DNA from: Phymatolithon calcareum
Lineage: Eukaryota > Rhodophyta > Florideophyceae > Hapalidiales
Reading direction: 5' to 3'
Length of the DNA stretch: 64,000 nucleotides
NCBI GenBank assembly: GCA_977006965.1
Contig: OZ345354.1
Coordinates: 558,001 to 622,000, forward strand
The notes beneath the pieces were generated by a model that was given only the letters and a program-made list of their open reading frames with translations, made no database searches and had not been told where the DNA came from. Positions within the stretch are counted from its first letter, which is position 1. Each line of letters begins with the position of its first letter. Position numbers and translations under genes: made by a program. Positions 42,413-52,240 of the stretch are shown here, piece after piece.

Positions 42413-45039
42413 TATGTCAGCAGCGACGCAACTTGGACTAGGGCTTCCGTCACGACTTTGTGATTTGGCGATGGTCTGAAGTGTCATCGGTGGTTGAGGG
42501 TGGTCGCCGAGTCCGTAATAGCCACCAGAGAGCTGGCACCGTAATCCACAGTCCGAACAATGTGAACCGTCCCCCGCGCTTGGACTTCCAGGTAATAGGT
42601 CCGAAGAAACCCCACATTGTTTTTCAGCGGAAAGCTTGAAGATCAGACTCGCGCGGGGGCTGCCTTGGTCGACGGCGCGGAGTGTACATAATGGGAGACT
42701 GAGGGGAAGGTCATACCCCAGACCATGAACATAATTTTCTGTAGATGTAGATCTGTATTTTACGAGTATAAACGTAGACACGTAGTCATGTTATTTTGGA
42801 CGCATCTTGATGCTCTGCGGGATACAGTACTAGCCCACACGCGTGCGCTTGCGTTGCGAATTCGTCCAAAGGTGTAGAAGATTTGGGGGTTTAGTGCCTG
42901 TTTTGTGCCTGAAAAGTGCATCGACAAAGAGCATGCCAGCGATTTGAACAACATATCGCCCCTCGGCGCGACCGATACGTCCAGTGTTTCCGACCCGAGA
43001 AGCGAAAAGAAAAGGGACCCGAAATGATCGAGTTTGATTATCTTTGCACGATTCCTTGTGGTTTCAGTGCATCATTCTCAACTTGCTTCATTTCCTGCTT
43101 TCCCAAGCAGTCCATTCCCGGCTGCATTTTAATGGAGGGAATTGAAACGCCCTCAAGTGCCGGATCAACAGCGTCATAATTGTCTGTGCGCGGGCCCGTG
43201 TCCTGCGGCGCACCATTTGCTCAAGCGCAACTTGCAGACATAGAGTGCTCCTCCAGTAGCTCTCCGCTTTGAAGCTCCTGGGCTCTCGGAGCGGGAGCGG
43301 TGAGGTCAGGATTTTTGCAAATGGAGGCGCTGGCGATCTATCAACTGCACCTCCGCAATGTAAGTGTGTATGGAACGGCGCACAGTAGGCATGGAAGACA
43401 TCCAAACCACCAACCGTGGAAGCATGCTGCGTCTACCACAATCACCAGGCCGTCGCACAGTGGACCGAGCGTGCAGTACCATGTGTATCGGGCATCTATG
43501 TGATCTGTTCGACCCGAAATGCAAGCGACCGAACAAACAAGGATGATCTTCCGTGAAGCGTCCCATGAGGAGAATAGCAGCTGTGGAAGTGGCCCATTGG
43601 CCAGCAATTGATTTCAGTCTCTGCTGGTTTCATCGCCCCCCGCACTGCTGAGGAGAGGCGCATAGATGCATTTGAAAAGCACAAAATATGACCCACTTCG
43701 TCAACGATAGGTACTAGGGAAAGTACAGTAGATGTAGATTTATCAACTTCATGATGGCTAAGGTAAGAACGTGAATGACACACATTTTGGAAGCCATCCC
43801 CTAAGATGGAAGGCGAGAAAGTGGCAGAAGCGAAACTATACTAGGAAGGGGTGCTAAACTTGCAAATTGTTCCGTGGTTTCGCAAAGCTAACTATGTGAA
43901 AATCCTTTTCACGCTGTCTACTGGTAAAGGGTACAATTGTTTCAGCAAACTGAACACAATGAGATCTTGAAGGCCGACCAAGGTCTACAGATGTAGGTCT
44001 TGATCGGGGTGCGATATGCTGAACAAGATCGTGTAATGTGAAACTGTGACTTGACCTGGAACTCTCTGACCTAGGGGTCATGCCACGCTAGGCTAAGCAA
44101 ATGATCTTCGTCAAGCTGGTGGAACATTGCGATACATACAGTGTAACGACTAGACACAAGGTGCAACTGATCTGAGGCATCAGAATGATGCTGGCTGAGT
44201 GTCGGCATGCTCGACATGTAACGGACAGACAAGCTGTCACTCCTGGACTCTCGCAGGGAGCGCTCACCAGCACTGAAAAAGCAGTCGCAACACCCAAGAC
44301 CACATCACGTGAAGTCTATTTCTTCATCGAAAAGCCTCCTGGGGTTGTCAACTGAGTGTCTCCACGACCTCATCAGTGTCATGTCCATGAACGTAAGAAG
44401 TGGAAAGTTAGAGAGGCTGCTGATTCCAGTAATTTAAAAAGATTTCGCCATCTCTTTTCTCTGTCCCCGCTGGTCTCTTTTCGACGTAACGATACAGCTG
44501 AAGGCTGTCAAATCCATTTCCTTTCAGAAATAACATCTAGTGCTTTTATTGTTACTTAAAGAAACTTTGATGGATGTCCATTACCTGCGGAATACGGCTA
44601 AAACTCAAAGTGCAATTGCTCGCCCGTTCGCTGTTCGATCCTTACCTAGTCGGTTTTTCTTGGGCAGCTAAACACACGAGGATATTTTGCACAGCTGCAA
44701 AAACGTTATGACTCGTCAAGAAGAACACGGGATGCAGCCGTGCTGGAAAGTGACGCGTCGTCCATGTGGCCATCTTCTTGTTCCGCCAGAACAGTCATCT
44801 TGTCTCCTTGATAGTTACTTGAATGGCGCATGTGCGTTGCATGCCATCTTCTTCATCTTCGTCCACACGATTGATCATGCCGCCTTCATAGTTGCTTGAA
44901 TATCGTAATTCATTGTGGCCATCTTCTTCCTCGTCTTCGGCACGACCAGTCGTCATGTCGTCTTAATTCTTTCTTGGCAGTTTAGATAGACAATAGGCCG
45001 TTGCTGGGGACGAAAACTTCTTAAGTAGCCCTCAGATGG

Positions 45040-45095
45040 CTCTGAATGCTTCGATTCGCAGTGCGTGTGCTTGGACACGTGAGTGTCGAAACACG
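45040..45095 (+). repeat. 56-bp direct repeat, first copy
   Basis: CTCTGAATGCTTCGATTCGC followed by a GTG-rich stretch and ACACGTGAGTG recurs at 45,389-45,444 with about five mismatches. Downstream sequence (GGAGGTCC..TGGCTTA) is also shared, so the original module may have been longer. Confidence 0.7.
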
Positions 45096-45388
45096 CGAGA
45101 TTTCGCGTTTGTTCTGCAAAAATAGCCACACAGCTCAGTCTGGCTTAGGTTCTGTGTCTTCGTGTCGCAAAATAGCATTTCGGCACAGATTGGAGGTCCA
45201 CTGAGTGGCTTACTTTGGCAAATTCGAGGTCTGGAATAAGTACTCTCACGAAGACCAGAAATAAGGGATCTTGAGATCAAGCGGCTCCATAACTGTACAG
45301 AAAATTCGGAGACAGTCTTCCTGGCTCTAGAGGAATTCATTTTTCTGGAAATACAAACAAGCACACTACTGACCGACACGACGCCATG

Positions 45389-45444
45389 CTCTGAATGCTT
45401 CGATTCGCGGTGCTTGTGTTTGGACACGTGAGTGCCGAAACACG
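45389..45444 (+). repeat. 56-bp direct repeat, second copy
   Basis: Partner of 45,040-45,095, 349 bp downstream in the same orientation. Confidence 0.7.
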
Positions 45445-46054
45445 TCACTGTGTGTTCTAGTACCTAAGCTCAGCCTGGAGGTCCCGTGAATGGCTTAGTT
45501 TCTGCGGTGATACTGTACATTTGTACGGCCATGATCAACACACTACTTTCTTCGTGTAGCTTCGCAGTGTTGCTTGCATTCCACAGTTGTTGTAGACCAC
45601 CAAGCCTACAGTCTCGACATGTCAAGAGATTTGTTTCTCATGAACAGCTTGGCGGCAGTTGGCAATGTTGGCATTATCAATAGACAATGCGGGCTCTCAA
45701 GACAGTATCATAGATTTCTCAAGATCATTAAATGAACTTGAAATCTATTTTGTGAAGGAGAGAGCAGCATAAACAGTGTTCTATCCTGCGAGAAAACTGC
45801 GAAAATTACCACAGAAACTTTACAGCTTCATCGTAACGGTGAGCAGGAAAGAACTGCAACCCAGCGAAGCACAGCTATTGTTTGTGCGGACAGACTTCGG
45901 GGTCCAAGTTGGAATCAAATGAACGCACTCTATGGAGACAAATCTCGATACGATCCATTAAATAGCCTGACAGTTCAAAACATATTTCGCATGTAGCTTC
46001 GTCTTGCAAGCATTCCCTGGACCGTAACAATCCCACTGAACAGAATATGGGTCT

Positions 46055-46178
46055 TGACACTCATCGGCGAGAATAGTGTTCTTATCGCAATAGTCATAGA
46101 AGGGAAGAAACTTAGGCCCTCAAAACGATGCTAGCCTCACTAAGGGAAAAGGAAAATGAATGAATGAACGAATGAATG
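46055..46178 (+). mobile_element. LINE 3' end with GAAT tail
   Basis: Encodes GKKLRPSKRC and a stop, then GCTAGCCTCACTAAGGG and a tail with several GAATGAAT units. Fourth member of the window's LINE family. Confidence 0.75.
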
Positions 46179-46489
46179 GCAACAGTGTGTAAGAATTCCT
46201 GCAACAAGAGTGATGATTCAGTTTGCACTCGCCGCAGTGTTCGTAACGTTTGGAAGACCACAAGGCCCCTCGTCCTCACGCTGGCGATGCTAAAGATTTT
46301 GCCTTCAGCAATGGTCAACACTTTCCTATCCGTTATGGGCTGCCGTGACAAACTTCTGCCACCTACGGCATTTCCACTTGGGAGTCAATAGCTTACAAGA
46401 GCCAGGGTGTGGGAAAACACCTCCACTGCGCTTCGGCTCAGGCACGCCTTCGGACGTCACAAATTCTTCCAAGTGGATTGCCGCGCGGC

Positions 46490-47060
46490 AAGTCAATGGA
46501 GGCACAATGACACTTTCCTCGGAGGAGTATAACGTCTACCCTGTTCAGCTGGCTTTCAAGGTGTACCAGAAAGCGTTACAGGATGTGCGATGCAAGAATG
46601 TCGGTGACGCGTCCTTTTTCGCGGCAAAGAGGGCATGGGCGCGATTGACGAACGACTTCCCAATTTCGGAAGAAACTGTTATGACGTAGACAACTGGGCC
46701 AAGGGGATTGGCCCCCCTGATCAGGAAGGATATGTGCGAAGGGACAATTGGGGCCATATGAAGGATATCATCAGAGAACCCAAGAAGAGAATGTTACCGC
46801 AAGCGTTTGACGGAGATGCTCGTCATGTCTACAAGGAAGTCGCGGACAACAATATTAACGCAACTGCTGATGTGCTATGGGACTTGCTCGAGGCCAGGCT
46901 GTGCAACAAAGTTCACCAAGTTCTTCGACATGCGCTGGAATGAACGCAGAGAGTCATTTGCCACATATGCGAACCATTTACGCTCTGCCGCCTTGGCGTT
47001 ACCCGGAGGAATTGAGGAAGATGTCCTCAACGGACTGAAGGCGGGTGTTCCTGAGGTAGG
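46490..47060 (+). pseudogene. Retrotransposon gag-like relic
   Basis: The sequence reads as a capsid-type protein in two frames: FDGDARHVYKEVADNNINAT and VLWDLLEARLCNKVH, then after a one-base shift near 46,918 FDMRWNERRESFATYANHLR and SAALALPGGIEEDVLNGLK. The pattern (short retroelement Gag helices with an FxxRRxExSFxxYAxxLR-type block) is typical of LTR-retroelement Gag, but unlike the Gag at 5,037-7,351. No LTR or pol was found beside it. Confidence 0.5.
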
Positions 47061-48509
47061 TTTTGCATTCTTCTGGTTGCGCCGCTTTTGTTGAAATAGA
47101 GCCTCTGGGTTCCGGCAGCACTAAATCCGCCTCATCGGATCGGGACTATCAGTCACGGTAACGGCTCCATTCACCGCGTTAACAGTAGGAGTTTTCGCTA
47201 AGTCGACGTGACTCCGTATTTGAAGGGACCGATGGTGTGTCGAGAAACTCAAGGGTTTCAAGTTTGAATGGTTGCTGAACAATGGCAAGAATATCTTGGT
47301 CATGTTCTTCGCTCCATGGGCAAAGGTCGTCGCGTCCAACGGGTGGTACGAATATTGAGCTTGTGGGCTCCGAAGTGTCACTAGTAGTCTGCGAAGAGTT
47401 GTCAGGATTGACTGGAGAACCAGCAGTTTGGGGAAAGATTTAGACACGAAGGACTTCGACATCATCTGATATAGTTTGTACACTTCTCCATTACACCTTC
47501 GCATATGTCAGATATAACTTTCTAGTGCACCTGCCGAACCGTCATGGAAGATGAGAATGGCAAGGTCCCTGCTCCCCTTGTGCTTCTTCCACAGGAAAAA
47601 TCTTTCAGAGCTTGCAACACTCGCCTCAGTTCCAACTGCAAGCGATCGAGCATTGACATTGGGGCGAAGTCCTGCTGGATCTCAGCTTTCACGTGCTATT
47701 CGCCTGTTTTCAATATTTCTTTCTCTGAAGCAACTGAGAATCGGGTGCAACGAGTTGCTGAAATAGCATTGAGCTTCAAGGGATGCCTTCTTCGGCAGAA
47801 AACTGCCTTCTGGAGCCACTGGCCAGAGCTCACTCGCTCATGCTCCAAATGTTTTGGACAAGATACTATTATACGTTGCACATACTGTCCGGGAGTAAAA
47901 ATACCGCTTCGTTCGTATTAGCATCAGAATATATCGATTCCATGAACACACGCAACGTTGAGTATGGCGTTTGAGGAAAGTCAGCTCAGTATCGTTATTT
48001 AATGAGACTCAGCTGACTCACATTTTGGTCTTGGAGAATTTTAATTAATTTAGTGGGTGGGTCAATACGAGGTGTAGGAGCGAGATCGGGAGCCTTTGGT
48101 CCTTGCATCATCATGGGGCCAAAAGGACCACGGTAACCGCCCTTTTTGGAAATCTCCCGATTTACAGAACGACTCAAAAATTTCAGAAAATATACATTTT
48201 AAAAATTTGTGAAAATCTACTGTACTTTGCATATGAACCGTTTCTGGCCTTGTTTGAGAGAGTGTGACGGACTGTTTGTTCCCGCCGGGCCGTCACGCAG
48301 ACCACGTCTTTAGCGTGAAGCTTTTCACATTTCCAGTGATCGGCATCGGATTTACGCACTGCGTTACAGAATCGTCTTCAACTCAGCGGTCGCTCACGCT
48401 CACGTCGGAGGTGTCCCTCGTGTACCAATCTACCGAACGCTTCATATTCACCCCGTTTCTCGTTATCTATAACAGGGGCATCCTGGACCCCTTTACGGCC
48501 GCAACGGCC
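47061..48509. other. Intergenic DNA upstream of the Gln-rich gene
   Basis: No gene recognised. TACTGTA occurs at 48,218-48,224. The 82 open codons just upstream of 48,510 have no ATG and look like untranslated leader. Confidence 0.45.
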
Positions 48510-51500
48510 ATGAAAGAGCCGGTCCGCTCTCAAGATCCAACAACAGAAACCGATGAAGAACGTAAACGGCGACTTGCAAGAGAGCGGCAACGTCGTCACC
48601 GTGCGAAGCTCCGCCGTAATTCCGGCGCCGCACCGCAAACTCGTCATGCACAACCTCACCAGGCCCAGGACCCGGTCCCTCGACAGCAATCGGCCGTCAC
48701 GTCTGACCCGCGAAGGAGTTTAATATCAAACCCGCTCTCGTCAACTTTCCAAGACCAGTCATATCAGCAACCCAAACCGACAGGTGGACAGCATATCCAA
48801 ACTCATGTTTTACAGTATCAGCGTAATGCTCCAGAACATGAACAAGGAGTTGGCGCTGTTGTGGGCTCTATTGATGCTGCAAATCTTGGTCATATGAGGG
48901 CACAGGCCCCAAAGAGACAGACTCGAAGGAAAGCTTATTACACTCAGGATAACCAGGCATTGCGAGATCTGAACACTGAGGCAATATCACACGGACAGCA
49001 GCAGCAACCTCAGCAGCGGAGCCATGCAGACGTTCTCTCCGTGCAGAAGCAGAGTAAGTCACAGTCATTCCAGTTTCAGTCATCTCCTCCACTTGCACGA
49101 CAGAGAACGATAAGCGAACCTCATCATCAACCGCATAACCTTCATCGGCACCAGCAGCAGCAAGCTTCTCAGCAGTTTGCGAGACCTCAGATGTTCAGAG
49201 GCAATCAGAAGCGGCACAGTGACGGACAGAGAGATGCGCGTGTTTTGGTATCTGGTCAACAAGGGCTACAAGAGCACCAGACCCGGAGCCCAATGCAGCA
49301 GCGACAATCATCCCATTCAGTCATTAATCATGATCCTTCCAACCTTTCATATGCAGTGTCTGTTTTGCCGCCAGAGCAAATACCTAGGCGAAACACTCGA
49401 GATACAGGAGCCGATGTTCGTCGACAACCACGAAATTATTCACAGAGTGATCCTCTTCAGCAAGTGAACAGCGTGCAATCTCAGCGAGTCCGGCAACAGC
49501 AACAAATACAGGACAGCCAAGCACACATTCAGAGCGGGTCTCCTCACCGTCCACATTCGCACATGGGTATGGCGCTGCATTCCCCAAGCCAACAACAGAG
49601 CCTGTTTGTTTCCCAACAGCTTCCGTCTCAGTCTCCGCAACCTCCTCCTCTGCAACCACAGCAAAGTCGTCATCAATCAAGTGAAGGTCACCAACAAGGG
49701 CGCGTGTATGCGCGTTTAGATCGACGACAACCGGACCACTCGTTTCAACAACGTCGTACTATCGCAGATGGGGAAATGCAGGTAGCCCATCTGGAGGCAG
49801 GGAGGCAAGTTAATGATTTGGGGCGATCCGGTCGGAAAGACGACTACAGGTATGGGACGAGGCAGTATCCTGATAATTCGATTCCCGGCTTTCTTGAGAA
49901 TAACGTAATGTCAAGTCTGCCGCTGAGAACACCAGACCGTCAGAGTATATTGAATGAGCAGCATTTGCAGGACCGCAGTGCAAATAATCGAGCGAATCGA
50001 TCTGGGCAAGCGGTACCAAGCCCCGGACAAATGCGAAAGCCTGAAATGGCGCCTCATCGAAATCAAGCGCAGCACCAGACTGCCCAGCAGCATCCGTTGG
50101 ATATTTTGACTTCCAGCCACCATGTCACAGGACAGCAGTTCGCGTTGGCTTCCCAAGAACCGTCTGTCGCTGGATATCTCCAGAATCATCAACCGGAAAG
50201 GCAACCAGCGGCACCTCTTGGACCACCTCCGCATAACCCATCTCAGTCGCAAGCAATTTACTTGCAGCATGGACAAGGATCGACTACTTCTCAGCAACAC
50301 ACACCTACAATGACTACGAACAAAACGAGCAGCCTGGTAGCTGTAGCAGGTGCGGCTGCAGCATCAAATCTTGCTGCTATTCCCACGGCGGTAAACGGAA
50401 TACATGTTTCTGCGGCATTGGCATCTGGTACTGAAAACACGAGCGCCTTAGGAGCGCAAAGAGCAGGACTTGCCTCTAACCAGCCAGGATATGGACAGGG
50501 ACTTAACTTTCCTGTTGTCTTTACTCAGGGTTCTGTCCCTAAAGATGTCAATGTGCGACGTACCCGATCGGCCGCAAACTTTATAGAAGCTGTCGGAACG
50601 ACTTCGAATGGCGGCGAGACGAGTGAAGATCGGAAGCGCCGATTAGCCCGGGATAGGCAAAGGCGACGACGCAAGAGGATAAAAATGGCAACATCTGGGA
50701 AGGCGAATGATGGGAAGGAGGAGCCGAGTACACCGGGGAACCCAGGGAATGTCAGCATGAGTCAAGGCAACTATTCTCTCAATTCAAATCAGAATTCTGC
50801 TGCTGTCGCGGCACCAGAAGCTGTTCGTATTCCACAGGTACATGGGGACGCTCAAGTCAATGTCGGTTTTGCACAGGAGCATCTGCCCAATGAGCAGCAA
50901 TCTCATGTTGTGCAGCATGTCCCAATTGCAGGAGGAACGTCGAAGCAAAGTGTTGGACGGGGATCGTTTGATGGACACGTGCTAAGTGGAAGTCAAAGTC
51001 GGACTCCAAATGAGCCACCGTCGTCTGGGCTGAGCACGGTGCCGCAGTTTAGTGGAGCAGGAGCTTCGTCGTCACCAAGAAATAGAAACGTTGGCGTCGA
51101 GGTGGTGCCTGCCAATGAAACAGCAGCTGAGCGGAAGCGAAGGCTTGCACGAGACCGGCAGCGACGACGGCGCAGTAAAATGCGGAAAGCTGAACAAGGA
51201 ATTGGCGCTGAAGCTGCACCTGTTCCCCCGCCGAATGTGACTGTGGGATGCAGTGGGACGCGGACAAGTTCAGGAGTTGTTATCAACCATGTGGTAAACT
51301 CTTCAAGAGCTGATTCTGGTCGAATGTCGCGTCATGGTGGAATGGGACCCCCTGCATTTTCTGGGCGACCAGGGGGCAGTCAACCAGTGTTTGGGGGTGA
51401 GCAACGAGTAACGCGCGTCAACACTTCAGAACGAGATATTGCAAGCAATATGAATACGGTACAAAACACACAGGTGCTTCCGGCTGGAAGTAGCGATGTG

Positions 51501-51788
51501 CCGGGTGGCGCTCTTGGGCTGACCGTTGGAGCGGGAAGTGGGATTGGAAGAGTCGGGACTGTAGCGAATGAAGGGTTAATACGATGGGATCAAGTGTACC
51601 GGACGGAGACAGAAGCTAGGGCGGCGGTTGAGGGGGCTGTATCCGCTTTTCGACGGCAGCTGGAAAGTGTAAGTGAAACTGAACGAATGTTTGTTCTGCA
51701 ACACGGAATTGTGAGACTTGCCATGTTAGAAGGGCTGCCTAGGGAAAAGTTGAATGGGATATTGCAGGCGGGCGTTAAGTCAGATTAG
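48510..51788 (+). CDS. Gln-rich protein with three separated STPR-like basic repeats
   Basis: 1,092 residues from the first ATG; the upstream open frame has no other ATG. Most of the protein is low-complexity Gln/Ser/Pro/His. Three copies of a basic unit stand out: DEERKRRLARERQRRHRAKL (about 16-35), SEDRKRRLARDRQRRRRKRI (about 703-722) and AAERKRRLARDRQRRRRSKM (about 870-889). The unit resembles one repeat of the STPR DNA-binding domain (silkworm FMBP-1 type), normally found in tandem; here the copies are 150-670 residues apart. A helical C-terminus (RWDQVYRTETEARAAVEGAV onward) may be an oligomerisation region. A nuclear DNA-binding role is inference. The gene converges with the MYB gene. 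Confidence 0.75.
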   Translation: MKEPVRSQDPTTETDEERKRRLARERQRRHRAKLRRNSGAAPQTRHAQPHQAQDPVPRQQSAVTSDPRRSLISNPLSSTFQDQSYQQPKPTGGQHIQTHVLQYQRNAPEHEQGVGAVVGSIDAANLGHMRAQAPKRQTRRKAYYTQDNQALRDLNTEAISHGQQQQPQQRSHADVLSVQKQSKSQSFQFQSSPPLARQRTISEPHHQPHNLHRHQQQQASQQFARPQMFRGNQKRHSDGQRDARVLVSGQQGLQEHQTRSPMQQRQSSHSVINHDPSNLSYAVSVLPPEQIPRRNTRDTGADVRRQPRNYSQSDPLQQVNSVQSQRVRQQQQIQDSQAHIQSGSPHRPHSHMGMALHSPSQQQSLFVSQQLPSQSPQPPPLQPQQSRHQSSEGHQQGRVYARLDRRQPDHSFQQRRTIADGEMQVAHLEAGRQVNDLGRSGRKDDYRYGTRQYPDNSIPGFLENNVMSSLPLRTPDRQSILNEQHLQDRSANNRANRSGQAVPSPGQMRKPEMAPHRNQAQHQTAQQHPLDILTSSHHVTGQQFALASQEPSVAGYLQNHQPERQPAAPLGPPPHNPSQSQAIYLQHGQGSTTSQQHTPTMTTNKTSSLVAVAGAAAASNLAAIPTAVNGIHVSAALASGTENTSALGAQRAGLASNQPGYGQGLNFPVVFTQGSVPKDVNVRRTRSAANFIEAVGTTSNGGETSEDRKRRLARDRQRRRRKRIKMATSGKANDGKEEPSTPGNPGNVSMSQGNYSLNSNQNSAAVAAPEAVRIPQVHGDAQVNVGFAQEHLPNEQQSHVVQHVPIAGGTSKQSVGRGSFDGHVLSGSQSRTPNEPPSSGLSTVPQFSGAGASSSPRNRNVGVEVVPANETAAERKRRLARDRQRRRRSKMRKAEQGIGAEAAPVPPPNVTVGCSGTRTSSGVVINHVVNSSRADSGRMSRHGGMGPPAFSGRPGGSQPVFGGEQRVTRVNTSERDIASNMNTVQNTQVLPAGSSDVPGGALGLTVGAGSGIGRVGTVANEGLIRWDQVYRTETEARAAVEGAVSAFRRQLESVSETERMFVLQHGIVRLAMLEGLPREKLNGILQAGVKSD

Positions 51789-52240
51789 TCTATCAAGGCG
51801 TGCTTAGTTCCCGTTGTATTGTTTTCAAAAAAGCACACTGTAATATGTAGTTGAAATGTTCTGTTTCGTGCCTAGGCTGTCTCTTGAGATGGCGTCATTC
51901 CTTGCATGGTTCATCGATGTGCTCGGAGAAGCTGTTCAGACTGCGAGATGCCACGGCGCTTGTGTGCTCACTCTACTTTGCATCTCGATATTACACGGCG
52001 CCGAGCTGTAATGTGTCACGCCAAGACAGAGGCAAACTTGGTGTGCAGCAAGGACAACGACTGGTGCAGAAAGACCGGAGCGAAGCGCCCCTGGTCAACT
52101 GCTGGAGAGAGTAAGTTTGGCTTGAAAAGGACGATTGCTCATTTTGTCCCCAGCTGGAATACGAGAATTGTTTCATCGAACGTGGTAAGTAGTTTATAAT
52201 TATCGTTTGTACAGTACACGTTCGTGATATGTAAATGTGT
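51789..52240. other. Intergenic DNA between convergent genes
   Basis: Holds the 3' ends of the Gln-rich and MYB genes. TACAGTA at 52,210-52,216. Short frames only. Confidence 0.5.

Larger units (their letters stand above)
42413..46054. other. Gene-poor region with a duplicated 56-bp module
   Basis: Many short frames without recognisable domains. The only clear structure is the direct repeat at 45,040 and 45,389 (listed). Probably decayed mobile DNA. Confidence 0.45.

Noticed and set aside
43306-43607. Overlapping minus-strand frames of 86-88 codons
   Set aside because: Two frames on the same strand are equally open and neither has domain-like composition.
48264-48509. Upstream extension of the Gln-rich protein by 82 codons
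   Set aside because: It contains no ATG before 48,510 and its hydrophobic composition is unlike the rest of the protein.
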